Source of the DNA: Cyanoderma ruficeps
Taxonomy: Eukaryota > Chordata > Aves > Passeriformes > Timaliidae
Assembly: GCA_008694505.1 (NCBI GenBank)
Contig: VZDJ01007755.1
Location: 6,102,936 to 6,166,935 of the forward strand
Direction: 5' to 3'
DNA length: 64,000 nt
Position numbers and translations under genes: made by a program
Notes under the pieces: generated by a model
What the model saw: the letters and a program-made list of their open reading frames with translations, nothing else
Told to the model about the DNA's origin: nothing
Database searches by the model: none
Shown here: positions 1 to 13,223 of the stretch, one piece after another
Numbering within the stretch: the first letter of the stretch is position 1
Layout: each line of letters begins with the position of its first letter

Positions 1-3000
1 TCTTGGCAGGGATGTAAATGACTACGAAAGATTCAAGTCAGTCCTACCCTAGTGAACAAGCTTGGCAGCAGAAGCAAAGGAAAGCTAAGCTTTGCTTGCA
101 GCTTTACTCTGGTGTTCCTGTGATACCTGAGGCAAACCAGCTTCATTCCTTGCATCGACTCCTTCATTGTGTCTCCATGCCTCCACATCTCCATGTGGCA
201 GTCTGAATAACCTACATGATAACATTTTCCTCCTCTTTGAACAGATAATAACAACTGCTTAAGATGCACATAAAAAGGGGGATTCAGTCTAGTGCCTTCT
301 GTGCCTCCATTTACCTCTCTGTCAAACAGTGACAGTCACATGCAGGTAATTCAAGGTTGTGTCAGAAAGTTCAAGCTATTAATGCTTGAAAATTCTTAGT
401 TGTAAGAAACACAGAAATATAAAATATTGTTCTAAGAATAAGAATACAATTTTTCATATTTCATGGCTATTTCTCATCAACCAGACTTTGAGCTTCAACT
501 TATGCTATCTGTACTTATCAAAGTCCCTTGCAAATCCTAAAGAGATTAACCCTCTCTGTTCCTGATTCTGGCCCCAACTCTGTTCAGATCCCAGTCATCA
601 CCTAGGATATAGTCTTGCCAACTTATGAATGAACTAAACCTGCTGATGACACAAGTCAAAGACCAGTGATGGTCCAACTCACATTCTTCTGCATGACCTT
701 ATCATCTTTGCAACCAAGCTGTAGTAGTACCTGATCCCTTTTTCACCTCCTTTCTAGGATGTCAATCTCTGGTGGATCACTTCCCCTGTTTACCTGGCCA
801 CACTAGTAAGAGATGAAGGGAACTCTGCATTGTCTTCTGCATCCCTCTATAGGGCATCAAGGGCCAGAAAAGCCTGGGTATAGAACTCATGGCGAGAGGT
901 AAGCCTGGCTTGGAGCAAGACCAACCAGCATTTGCAGTGTGCCTGCCATATCCTGTGCTGCCATGGACTCAGCTACCTGTACTCTACACCACCACGTGCA
1001 GCTGGTTTCCCTACTGCCCAGTGCTATTACATTTCTACTGGGATCACAACAGTCAGATGAAATGAGAATAACTCTGTTTTTTATTTCTTTCGTGTTCTCC
1101 TTGGAAGGATCGACAATTCCTTCTAGCAAGCATTTCACTAGTCAACAAAATTATCCATATTGGAGTGCCTCTTCTGACCTGCAAGTTAGCAAACAATAAA
1201 TCTTAATTACACTTAAATGCTAGAAATTTGCAATGAATGGGGCCACATTAGTCAGTTGTGAATTGGTCCTGACTCCTACCTCTGCTTTGGCTGGAGATGC
1301 AGCTGCAGGAATACATAAATTAGTTTTTTATTTGTTTGTGCCAGTACAATCAGTTGTAGTTGTTTCTTAAGAGCATTTCCAGTATTAGTGGGCTTACTGG
1401 CATTCATCCTATTAGCATCTCTGATGCAGGTGCCATCTGGAAAGTTTTATTTTAAAAGGCTTTTATTATTGTACTTAGGTTAATAAGAAAGCATTATTTT
1501 TAAATATTGCGGCAGTTTTCCAGGGCGCAGCTCAGTCTCATGACATCTGCTCAGTGGATACTTGTTACCTTTGGGTTTATTGAAAGAAACCCTCTGAATA
1601 ACCTTTTTGTTAGCAATCTGCTTTATAGGCCCTGCAATGGAATAGTGCTGGAGTGCAAACGGAGCTGCTAGCAGAGGGGATTTTCTATACTGTAACAAGC
1701 TCTTTGGTATATCCAGCACTTATGTGTCATAACATTCAATAAAATCACACAGACCTCCTCTCTACTTCCCTCTTTGTGAGATTCTGCCATCTCTGTTCAA
1801 GAACTGGAGCTCAGTTGACAGCCCAGCCCAGCTCCATGGATGCTGTGAGGTTCCCTCTCTGGAAACAGGGATCTGGGGAAGATTTCACCATGGCGGCACA
1901 GGCAAATCTACCACCTACTCTTTTAAACACGGCAACGAGGCCAATCTTAAGTGACTGCTCCTACTGTTTGGGAGCATTGACAAATCACACTGAATGAGTA
2001 ATGGCTCATTCTCAATAAATGAAAAGAATCACCCACTCCACTTATAAATTTCATCCATTCCGATATTTAGCCTTCGACGGGAAAATGATTCAATGGAAAT
2101 CCTGTTGGTGAACAAAAGAGTTTCATCTATGCTGAGCAAAGTGGGTGCCATTGCCAGAAAAAACCCGTATACCCTTCATGAAATTCACCTTTTTTAGTAG
2201 CTGACAGAGTATGGCTGGCAACCCAAACTAGCTATTCAGCAACTCCCATTAATGAAACCAGAGCAGAAACATTTTTTTACAAAAGCATCAGCTGAAGCTT
2301 GAGCTCCTGTTTGGAGACATCACTCTCACTATACAAAGCCAAATTTTGCAGAGTAAAGAGCAAGGAAGTTGCAAACATAAACCAAAGAAAAGGAATTGAA
2401 ATGGTCTTTTCCTATGAGACAGTGGTGTAAGAACTAAGTGTCAAGCTGAAGACTTAGAGCCAAAACTTCTGACTGGGTTGATTCTGATGTGACTCCACAG
2501 AAATCAAAACAGCAAAAGTGCAAAGGCTGAGCTAATTCACAAGCCTTAAGTGTTTTTTCTACAAATCACTGTAATTTTTATTCTGGCATAAGGCCTAGAT
2601 CTTTTTAAATATAGTTGAGTAAAAATTAAAGAAATAATATTCTCAGAAGCTGTTTCAGGTCTTCTGTAAGCACTAGGAAAACATAGTCATTCTTACTGAA
2701 TGAAATGGAAACTCCAGATTTGTGAGTGTTCCTAGCATACAGACTGCAGAAATCAGACACAACCTTAGGAGGCTCCTAAAGGTGCACCATCTATACTAAA
2801 GTAGCAAATAGTACAGTAGTTGCCAAAATGTTGGGGAGAGCACCAAAATAACCAGGTTCCATTTCAGCTTCAAAGAACACAGACTGAAATCATAAAAATT
2901 GTGTTTGGGAGTGGCAGTGGATAGTTTTCTAGCCAAACCTTGGATTTAAGCTTATTTCTAAAGTTGAGTTAATCTTGGAAGAAAGAATGTCACCAGTCAG

Positions 3001-5410
3001 CTGACACTAGTGTGATGCTGTCATTCTTGTATAGGTTTTTTTCTTGTTGTGCCATACTGACTTTATAAATACTTTACAAGATAAAAGTTTATAGACAAAG
3101 TCTAGAAGAGAGAGTAGAGATCAGCTTTGTGGTTTAGATGATAGCTGCTAGAAAGATGGATTTCAAAGTGAGGTAACAAACAAGTGATATAAGAAATATT
3201 CCAGGAGATATTTTAGAAGTCTTTGGAACATTAATTCTGGATGCCGTCTCTAGCCACCGGGCAAGAGCGCTCAGAAAAGACAAAGAATAACTAAAAAAAG
3301 CAGGTGGAATATGCAAATCAGTTCAAACCAAAATGAAAAAAGGCAGATCGTTTTAAACAGACAGCAATACCTTTGGTAGCAACGTCATATCAGTCAATTT
3401 TGTACTGCCTATAAGGAAAACTTTCTCCACTTGGACGAATATTTTTCCTCCCATGTTTTTCCACATTGTGTCAGGATCCCTACAGATGCAGGGATCTGTG
3501 TCTCCAATGCTACTCAGCCAAGCAACAGCAGTGTCATCAGGTGTAGTGACTCTGGGTCTGCACAGAGTATCTGGCTGCAGCACTGGGAGATCAGGTCCAG
3601 GCAGTCCAGGAGCTGGATCAGAGGCTGATGACCATCTGTACTAAGTCTGTCAGCCAAGGCTGTCTTGGCTAGCACAGAGCTGGAGAATGATCATGTCTTT
3701 GTCTCTTTTTGATCTTTCAGATTACCCTGGGAATCAGGCGAGCTACTGGAAAGGCACAATACAGGGCTCAGAAGGAGAAAAACAATATGATAAAAATCCT
3801 GGACCTGAGCCTCCTTGGAGCAGAAGATCTTATTCTTGGAAGCAAGCTTCTGGAGCCTTCCCACTGTTGCCTCAATATATAAAAGTTAGTATTTACTCCT
3901 TATGGATTGCCTCTTCAGGAGGACTGCAATTTTTTCAGGCTCTTGAAGATGAAGGACCATTTGGATTCTCCCAGAAGATGTCATCCAGGTCTGATTGTGA
4001 AGCCTTCACAGAGATGGTCTCTCATAATACAAATCAGTCACGACTCTGTGAAGTGTCATCCTGCTGAGGTTTGAGATCAGAATGCTCTTCAGGCCACTTC
4101 TCTATCACCCACCTCCAGGAAATTTGTATCTAATTTCATAACATGGTTCCTGGGCCAAAGTTCTCTGACTACAAAGGTCGTAAAAAAAAAGTAGTGGCAA
4201 AATGTTAGTGATGCAGCTGTCATTAAAGTCCTTATCAAGGAAAAGCTTTCCCATGTACTTTTATGTTCAAGCCACCAAACCAGTTCTGCAACAAGATGTG
4301 GCACCGAGAGTTTCCTGTCTACCCCATGTCTTATCTGAGAAAAGACTGACTTGACTCAGGGCTAATGAGGCTGCAGACTAAATCTATAAGGCAAATTCAC
4401 ATATATTAGGCTGGCATGGGATCTAATAATAGGGTGTTGGAATAATTTTGATACCCACAGGAACAGAAGCACTAGTAATAAAGGAAATATGCCAACAAGG
4501 AACTAAGATTTTACTGATCTGAAGTTAGTCATTAGCCCCATAGGCTGAGAAAAAATTAGCAACAGCTAATAGGATGCAGAGAGATGTGCACATTTATGTG
4601 GTTTGAATGCCATGCATTCTTAGATGGGGACTTGCCACTGCTGGGAATATTATAAAGATATTATATTTTTGTTTATGAGGGGGGCAAATAGCAGGGGGTT
4701 TTGCATACAATTGTTTCACCTGCCTCCAATCTACTCTGCTCTTTCTTTTTTTCTTGTCTCTCAGTTAAGAACTGACAAATCTGGCACTCACTACAAACAG
4801 CAGATGTGACAGTCTCCAGTTTTTGTTTCAATGCCACCAATAGTCATCAAAGGTGAGGAAACTAAGCAAGAACCACAAACACCTACCCTTTCTCTATTCT
4901 TGACTAACTACAGAGACACATACAACCCAGGGCTGCTGCTGTTTTGTAAAATCCACACTTGAGTATAGACACAGTAAGTGAGATCCCCTCTCCTACAGAC
5001 GTGAAAAGCAGCAGCATTCTTACAGCTGCTCCTCAAACTTCTTGGGGGAGGAGAGGTGAGAGGAGAAGTGAGACGGACAAGTTCTGACCTGCTCCAGGAA
5101 CAGGGGCTGGAGGCGGTTCACAGGGACACTGACAAGGCAAGGTGGAAAGAGGGAAGGAACAAATGAATGCATTTCCAAATGCAGAGCAGCTTCTGCCAAA
5201 AACAAATCCATTAACAAGATCCTTTGAAGAAAATGTGTAGGTAAGAACCATTAACCACTCCTAGCAGATAAAGAATTGGCATTGAATATTTACGCTACAT
5301 AGAAATGTGTTCCTATTTATCTGACTAGGGCAAAGCAAGCCTAGGACTCCAGCTCACTTATTCTACCCCAGTGTTATTCCCTCTTTTCCTATGCTCACCC
5401 AGCTGTGGGA
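1..5410. other. Unique non-coding sequence, no gene recognised
   Basis: AT-leaning single-copy sequence. All open frames on both strands are short. The longest, 126 codons at 3687-4067 on the plus strand, has no recognisable domain, signal peptide or repeat and no convincing splice context. I see no interspersed repeat, tRNA or CpG cluster. Single AATAAA and TATA-like strings occur at the frequency expected for AT-rich DNA and were not called. A short exon of an unfamiliar gene or a non-coding RNA exon could still be hidden here. Confidence 0.6.
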
Positions 5411-5570
5411 GAAAAAGAAACAAAACAAAACAAAACAAAACAAAACAAAAAACCCAAACAAAAAACAAAACAACCCCCCCCAAACAAAAACAACAACATC
5501 AACAACAGAAACAAAAACCCAAAAACAAAAACCCAAAAAACCCACCACACCAAACACAAACCCAACTCAA
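5411..5570. repeat. A/C-rich low-complexity tract with (CAAAA)n core
   Basis: About 160 bases consist almost only of A and C on the plus strand. The tract opens with six perfect CAAAA units (5421-5450) and decays into mixed CAA, ACCC and poly-A blocks, including a run of eight C's near 5473. The strong strand asymmetry keeps several frames open on both strands (Lys/Gln/Asn/Thr-rich peptides on plus, Phe/Val/Leu-rich on minus). These are composition artefacts, not genes. I see no target-site duplication or adjoining retroposon body that would make it a poly-A tail. Confidence 0.9.
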
Positions 5571-8500
5571 TGGAAAACATCTTTACTCCAGTGGAATCAA
5601 GAGATGTGCACTGTCCCTGAACTAAGCTCTGAGGGATTGAAGAATGCGGGTAATTTCCAGCCGTCCAACACTCATCTAAATTTCTTTCAGTCTGGGTGTC
5701 ACAGTGGTGACACCACTCTGTCCTTCACTCTGGCACCACTTCTGAGCTGTTCTCTGTGTATTAACAGTGGTTTCTGATACAGGATCAAATGCTAATGATT
5801 TCACCTAGAGTGTGCCAGTACCACCTAACTCTACCAGAAATACATGCAAAGTTACACACTCTGACTGCAGATCCCAGTGATCCTACTGAGTGATTTTGAG
5901 TATCAGCCTGAGTTCCCACCATATCTTCAGACCACAAGTCTGTAGGCACATGTCTGGGCATGGCTGGAGCATGTCCTCCAAAGGGTGCTGAGATTCAAAT
6001 ATCAGGTAGGCACTTGGTCTCAGGCTGTCCACAAGACAGCTACAAAGAGAGCAGGTGGATAGGGTACAGCATGAGCCATATTTATGGAACCACATATATC
6101 TATTTTTCACAGTCCTCTGAAACTGCCTAGTCCAAAGGGAGACCCATCAGTGTTCATCTCAAAGTATGTAGTTAGCACTGTCTCAGTTTATTTTAGCTCT
6201 TCATCTGCAAATCTGCTACAGCACACCACATAAAACACCTTTTTTTCCTTTGCAGCTTTTTTCCCCTAGGCTGACCTCGAGATGTGTAGATAGGGGAAAC
6301 GGTGGCAGAGGAACAACGCTGCGCTTATCCGCTTCCTGCTGCTGACAGGCCTGCGTGGCTTTACCTAAGGCTTGACCCCTATCTCTCCCACACAGCTGCC
6401 CCAGCAGATGCTGTGCCCATCGTGGAGATGTGCTACTCATCAAGATAAAAGGAATAAGAATCTATCTCAAAGCACTTAGGTATGATTAAATAAAGGTGGC
6501 CATTTCCTGTGCTGCTAATCTGGTGCCTTTCAAAATCACTAACTTCACTTTTTTTTTTAAAGTTACCATCTTTTAATTCTCCTGGGTCTCCTCTATAGTT
6601 CTCCTCCTCCTTCCTGGGAAGGGGTGATCCACTTCATGATACAAGAGTGGCTCACAGGGCTGATTAAACTGAACTCTGTGCAACACAAACAGCAATTTTT
6701 CATGTACAAAATGAAAGAATTGTACTGCTCTCTCTTTTGAGTTTTGCCTGGGTCAGGATACCCAATTAACCTGCAGGCTCTTGTACTGGCAGCTACCTGC
6801 TCTTCACTTTGAAATCAAGTCACTCTCCTGTTTTGGGAGCTCTGCTGCTCTGGAAGTCTTCCTGTTCTTTAATATGACAGAACAAAGCTGAAGAATCTAC
6901 TGTGAAAAAGTGAAAAAAACAGACTCATTCAATATGGCCTCTTACTTTTTGTTTGAGTATTGCAGTCTAAAGTTCAATAACATCTTAACTGCTTGGCCAC
7001 TAAGAGACAAGGTATTTTAGGACTCTAATATCTGATGAGTATGTACAAAGTCAAGTAAACCTCTAGGTTGCATCTTCCCACAAACAAGATACCTCCATAC
7101 ATGTCTGGGGTTTTGTTTTCATGTGTGTCATTCACCGAAACTCAATCAGATTACAGACCTTGCTGGGCTTCCTTCATCAAATACCAGATGCTACATACAA
7201 TTTCCCATGGAAAGCTTTAACGTTTGGTAGCCCTTTTTCTTTTTTAATAAAACACCTCAGAATCTGAATATTTATCAACATGTGAGCATGTGAGAGTGAA
7301 GCAGCGATTGTGAGACTGTCATCTGCAATAGCCATACCAAATGTGAGGAAGGACTGCACAGGCAGTGAAGCCCAATCTGTTCCAGGCATAATACAAGCCC
7401 AAAGCTACAACCATGGGGCTTGACACTTGAAGTGCAATAGATGTCTGACTGCAGTGAAGGCATCCCTTGCCTTTGCTTTGGAGTGCTGATCTGTGCATGT
7501 GTCTGCTGAGCAAAGACATAGGCAAAAAGAGGTTGACTGTATCTGACAAAGTGTCAGATGCAGGGAGCATGTGCTGCACAGAGCACAATCCATATCTCCA
7601 TCTCAGCCTAGATAGGAATGTGACTGCCATAACTTGTTCAGAGCCCATCTTTACTGCGCCCTACTTAGGGTCACCACTAGTATGTGTGTAGTTAAAATCT
7701 ACAGAAACCACATGCAACTGATATTTCTCTGCTGCAAAGTTTAGTACAGAGCACAGTTATTTGCACACTGAACCTGACTTTCTCTTATCTTATGCCATAA
7801 ACAGCCTTTCACATTTGTGCAAAAGAATGATGAATTACCACCAAGCCACCATAGTAATAAAAGGTGCAAGAAAATAGAGATTGAGAGTGCTGGCTCACAG
7901 AGATCTATGCCTTTCAACATGATTTTCTTTTCTATAAATACAGAACTTTTAGCCAGAGCAAATTAATGGTTTGGAGCTGGAGACTTGGGAAACAAAGGAA
8001 CAGCTAAATCAGTGTTCTTTTCTCTTCCTCAGTCAGACTCCATTCAGTGTGATTTCAAAATACATGCAGTGCTTTGGAGCGGACATTTTTGCCCCAACTT
8101 TTAAATGCATACTTTGAAATGCACTTGTATGTGTGAGAATGTCCTGCACTGGGCTGCATGGCGGCTGATTGCTAAATCTCCCAGGAACCTTATCTTTTCT
8201 GCAGCCCAAGGCTTCTCATCATTAGAATTCCCCAGGTTTCCACCTCCTTCCTCAACAGCCATCTGTCCTGTCCACACTCCAGCTGCAGTCAGACATCCCT
8301 CACCACTTACACCTGATCTTTTGACTCTACACACCTGAAACAATTCTTGCTCAATCTATCAAGCAATATACATTTAGACAATCTGGGAAGCTCTTCCAAA
8401 AGCTATGAACAAATTGCCAGCTTAAAATCACCACTTCCTTTCCATGATATCCCAGGCAGTGTTAAAATGGAGGGGAAGATTTATTTGAGGAAGAAAATTC

Positions 8501-8623
8501 CAGTGTATTTCAATACCACAGTACATCCTGATGGAATAGTGTTTGTAAAAGTCTGTACATCTCTGACAATTGTTCTTTTGATGCTTGATGCTTGCTGTTA
8601 GGATATTCTCATATTTCTATACT
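5571..8623. other. Unique non-coding sequence, no gene recognised
   Basis: No supported coding region or repeat. Several overlapping open frames of 60-109 codons at 7275-7691 occupy both strands over the same bases, which is typical of chance. A run of nine T's near 6550 is the only simple sequence of note. Composition is uniform and close to the first 5 kb. Confidence 0.6.
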
Positions 8624-8818
8624 CATGGAATCATAGAATCATTAAGGCTGGAAAAGACTTTCAAGTTCATAGAGTCTAACCTTTGACCAAATAGCACCAC
8701 GTCAACTAAACTAAAACACTAAGTGCCACGTCCAGTCATTTCTTGAACACTTCCAGGAATTCCACCACTTCCCTGGGAAGTTTGTTCCAACACTTAATCA
8801 CTGTTTTGGCAAGCAAAG
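8624..8818 (-). mobile_element. CR1 LINE 3' fragment, avian type
   Basis: Read on the minus strand this is the 3' end of a CR1 non-LTR retrotransposon. The plus strand begins with the tail repeat (GGAATCATAGAATC, 8628-8641), then runs through the signature phrases 'aaggctggaaaagac', 'caccacgtcaac', 'agtgccacgtccagtc', 'ttccaccacttccctggg' and 'tgttccaacacttaatcac'. Similarity fades after about 8818, so the copy is 5'-truncated, as is normal for CR1. The tail carries only two octamer-like units. The element is non-autonomous: no reverse transcriptase or endonuclease portion is present. The exact subfamily cannot be assigned by eye. Confidence 0.93.
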
Positions 8819-11800
8819 TTATGAGATCAGAGTTTAACATGCAAAGGAAGGTGGTGTCTATGCAGAAGAGAATTGCAGAAAGGGAGACGAGCACGAGGAT
8901 TGCTCATGTGGCCATCCCAGAGTGTTTCAGATTGTCACTGAATAGTGGTGGGATGTGAGACTGGAAGAAGAAGCTGTTGTGCTTTGAGCCTACCCTGTCT
9001 CAAAGCCTAAGGACCTTATAGCACATCTTTCCCCCTCCCTCTCCTGTTTCCACCTTTATTTTCCATATTGAAATGCATGCTCGGATATTTTCAGCATTTT
9101 GCCCACAAAACATTTGAGAGAAAAAAAAAAAATCAAACTTCTTTTTTAATGCAATCCTCTTTAAACCTTTCCAAAAAGCAGTCTTTGGTTAGTTTATAGG
9201 TCAGTTAGGCTAGAATGAGCTATTCTATATCAGCAAGAAATCTCTTACAGGACAGATGCCAGCATGATTACAAGAGATGAGTAAACCTCAAAAGGCCTAA
9301 GATCTAGTTTGGTTTCCATGAAGTCAAACCTCTGGGGATCATTTTTTCCTGCTGGAGAATGTGGTTTTGGAAACAACAAGAACAGGGAGTATTGTTTTTA
9401 ATGCTATTTTCTGCTCCTGGTTTTAGGCCAAATTTGAGACTACAGAGGTGTTCAATTACTTTAATGAACAAATAAAACAGTTTTTCAGCCTGGAGATAGA
9501 TGTGGTGGTTGTGGTTTGTTTTCCATACTCAATTTTAATTTTATCATTGAATAAGGTGGCCAACCTCTAGAAGTCTGTTGCGTCATAGACATATCAGAGC
9601 ATGCCAAATTGAGAAAATCTGACTCTTACACTAGTTTGGTCACTGCCCCAGCAGCCACAGAAACACACTTTCTATTAATAATTTTTTTCCTCTCTATTGA
9701 TAGATTTTTGCTTTTTTCACTAAAGGACAGTGTCTGTTCTTAATTCCTGTGAAACTGCCATCAACTTCCATGGAGGAAATCCACCTTTACATTGGTTGTC
9801 ATTAAGTGTTGTTACAGCACCAAGTTCTTAGCAATAACTTAATTAAAATTAATTTTGCTGATGTTACTCCTCTTTTTTTTTTTTCCCAGCCAAGTAAAAC
9901 AAATCATAAAGGAGATTTTTTTTTACTGGTAAGCCTGGAGACCCTGCATCTGCCTCTCAGGTCTTTCCTCTCTGCACCTTTCTTGTGCCCAGTCTTCCCT
10001 CATCAGTCTCTCTCACACATATTGTTTTGTAGTAACGGGGTCAGTAGGAAACATAGAGTTCAGCACTATAGAAGTGGAAACAGAAAGCAGCCATGGGCAA
10101 TTAACCAGGGCTGTGACTGCTTATGTTTGGTTCCTGCTTCCATTTCTGTTTCCATGGAAATGGACATCAGATCATTGGAAATAAAGTAAATTTTCTACTT
10201 CTCCTCACCTTCATATCAGCCCAGCTATACAATCCAAATAAATCTAAACTTATCTAATTAAATATGAATTTAGAAATATTTTCATTTCATTGAAATAAAT
10301 TGACAAAAGCAGCATTGCTTTTGAAATACTCAGATGCTGTTGGGTGTCCTTTGGGAAAGGAGTAGGTAAGTTTGCCCACCCCTTTTTGCTTTGTAAGGTA
10401 TGGAAACATGCAAGCATCCATCTTACCCCTTGCTCTGTGCTCCTGCCTGCCCATTAATATTGTTGTGCTGAACAGTACTCATCACTTGCCCATTAGGGGT
10501 CATTTAAGCATAAATGACCCCCCTTACAGAGACTGTGTGGGTTAAAGACCTCGTCTTTGTCTGGCTGCTAAAGCTTTGAGGTTCATTTGTATTGCAGAGC
10601 AGCTGCATAAAAAAGGTTCAAACCCACCTTTAAAGGTCATATGGTCTCAGAGAAGGAACTTTGACCTAGCCCAGGTGAAAAGCTCAGGGTTTCGGAACAA
10701 AGAAAAAAGTGAGTTTTAAGCTTTCACATTCCTGTGAATTATTCAGAAAGACAAAACCTGTGTCTTTTGTAAACAAACATATTGGAGACTGAGCACTTCA
10801 TTTCTCCTCTAGAGGTGAAGATGATCTGCAAATCTGCCACACCTGTAAAGGAATAACAATAATTTTCAGTTTGGCTTCTGACGGGACAGATCGGTCACAC
10901 AAAATCTCGAGTGCCGACTTCAACAGAAATATCCCATGTCACAAGTCTATATTCTTCCAGAAGCAGCACTTGCCTTTGCTGGTCAGACAACGAAGGCATA
11001 CTTTTGCCTTCATACCTTTCATACTTCATACAAGTTTCATACTTTTTCTCAAAGAAGCTCTCTAATTCTGTTAAACCAAATGAACTAATGAAAATTTCCT
11101 GACCCAAGAGTACAAAATAATAACCCTGCTTGAATTGGCATCACACTTTGCAATTTGCAGTGATTGGAAGTATAAATATCATTATTGTATTAATGCAAAC
11201 TCAATGCCAATAAATTACTTGTTTTCTAATGAGTTTCATTTTATGGCAGGAAGCAGAGAAAGCTGGCTTTCCCAGCATCTACCAAAGTGTTAATTTCTGA
11301 AGTCCAGTAACAAGAACAGTAAGCAAGCAAGCAATCAAAGTGGATCTATATAGGATGGTAGATTTAAACTGTTTAATTACTGTAGCTGTAGCTGGTTATT
11401 GCTAATGCATGGATCACAAAAGCATCACTCCTGCAGAAATCAGTCATGCGAGGGAGATCAGGAATTACAGATACTTCACCAATGTGAGGGATTTGGTCTG
11501 GTCCTTTAAAGTGATTTCCTCCAGTGACAAAAGCCTCATGCCTGATACAAATGCAGAGTATGTGACAAATTTACTTTAAAGATAAACGGCCTGTAACCTA
11601 ATCATAGTCAGTCCTAAAATATACTTTTTAAATGGCTCATATCAAACTGTTCAGTCATGTAGATTTTTTTAAATTTAAATCCACTTCTGTCAGATGGATA
11701 AAGTATAGAAGCAGCTTTGTCAGATGCTAGCATGTCTTGGGGAAGTGAGGAAAGCCAGAGAAAGGGTACCTAAATGTGCTCAATGGTATAAGGTTCGATT

Positions 11801-13222
11801 TTTCCTCTCTAACCAGAAGGCAAGCTTCAAAATCTTTTTCTGCTATAATCCCAATCATTATGGTTGCCATCATGAACATGAACACAATCTCCTAGACTGA
11901 GCTATCTGTATGAGTTTCTTGCCCCCAAAGGCACTGCACATGCATTTAAAACGTAAGACAAACACACAGGCCATTAAAACTGGTATGATCACCCACAAAA
12001 CAACATGGATTGGGATCTAACTTCACACCACTGGAGTCACTCATAAGGCACTGGAAATTTAAAGCATTACAGAGTGTACAGAGAAGCCTATTAAGTATTA
12101 CTTTGGTTTGCACAGAAAGGCAGGGAGCAAGGTGCAAAATATTTAAGGGGCAGATTAAAAGAAAAATACAGCTGGAATTGTAGGTTGCGGTCTAGTTTGC
12201 AGTAGGTTTTCACTGACAGGACTTCCTTGGAATGATGTAATACATGCTGATGAATAAGTAGGTATAGGCCATATTTAGTCAACAACTCTCATAAAGTTAT
12301 GCGAGACAAATCATATTTTTCTGACAAAATTGCATCTATACTTTAGCTTTTTCTTCAATAGTTTGAAGAAATGATAATGCCCTCAATTGCTGTTACGATC
12401 AAGCCCCTAGTTTTAGATCTTGTCTAATTGTCATTTTGTAGATTACATCCCCAGACACCCTTCTGCTATTGGTTTTGTTCATACCTTAGGAGACTTTTTT
12501 TCAAGTAGTAAGAAAGATTTAAAGTAGATGTCTCTTAAAGGATAATGAATACCTGGAGAAGAATGAGGAAATACATTAAAGCTGAATCACTATTGTGTCA
12601 CACCAATTTTCCCCTTCTACTCCTGAGATTCCACTGAAATCAATGAAGTTACAGTTACTTAAAGCTGTAGGACTACATGAGTGAACCAGGTACATCACGC
12701 TGCAATAAACGACTAGAACTTGCTGGCAGACTTGCTCGGAATCAAATATGTCCCCTTAAATTTCACTCTATTTTCACAATCTTGTAGCAGCAAAGCAAAA
12801 CAAGAAGTTCGCTGTGCAGTCAAAACAAAATCTTTTTTCTCTGGTCTAAGTATTTAGCCAATACAGTATCACAGAAACATTGATTTCTGTTCCCAGCCTA
12901 AGAATCCTCCTGATAGTTCCGTACAGAACCAAAGACCCAGCACAGTCTCTTCTTTTATGGCTAAGAAAAAGCTAGGAGAATCGTTATCCCTGGGAAAGAT
13001 TTCTCTGATGGACGAGGAAGGACTGTTCATTAGTGTCATGAATGATGCTGCCTCTTTTTTATGCAACTTGCATTCACTGATGCTGGCACTGTCAGAGCCT
13101 CCAACTGTGTGCACAATTCAGTTCATCGAACAAGGCAGCATCCTTTCCAGATACACTCAACGTGCGGTATTATGGTTGGGAAATTCATTCCACAGAGGAG
13201 AAACATGAATTATTGCAATTCT
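8819..13222. other. Unique non-coding sequence with AT-rich stretches
   Basis: No gene recognised. Poly-A of 12 lies at 9121-9132 and a T-rich run near 9873-9884. Two places look more constrained than their surroundings: the nuclear-receptor-like motif cluster near 10630 (separate entry), and 11140-11240, which carries an octamer-like ATGCAAA (11193-11199) among TAAT-rich sequence. The open frames here, including 127 codons at 9806-10189, have no family resemblance. Confidence 0.55.
10630..10667. promoter_or_regulatory. Candidate nuclear-receptor motif cluster
   Basis: TAAAGGTCA (10631-10639) fits the monomeric ERR-type consensus TNAAGGTCA exactly. Sixteen bases later GGAACTTTGACCT (10655-10667) reads on the minus strand as AGGTCA-A-AGTTCC, a direct repeat with one-base spacing of the HNF4/COUP-TF kind with a degenerate second half. 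About 100 bases downstream GTAAACA (10769-10775) fits a forkhead site. The motifs are seen directly. Binding and enhancer activity are inference, and such motifs also occur by chance. Confidence 0.3.
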
Positions 13223-13223
13223 N
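13223..13223. other. Single ambiguous base (N) before an A8 run
   Basis: One undetermined base immediately precedes eight A's. This looks like a homopolymer-length ambiguity in the assembly rather than a real feature. Any reading frame crossing it is unreliable. Confidence 0.95.

Noticed and set aside
4840..4880. GTGAGGAAACTAAGCAAG, reminiscent of the MIR core
   Set aside because: The match is limited to about 15 bases and the flanks do not continue it.
5363..5777. Lys/Asn/Gln-rich and Phe/Val-rich frames up to 128 codons
   Set aside because: Direct translation of the (CAAAA)n and A/C-rich tract on both strands.
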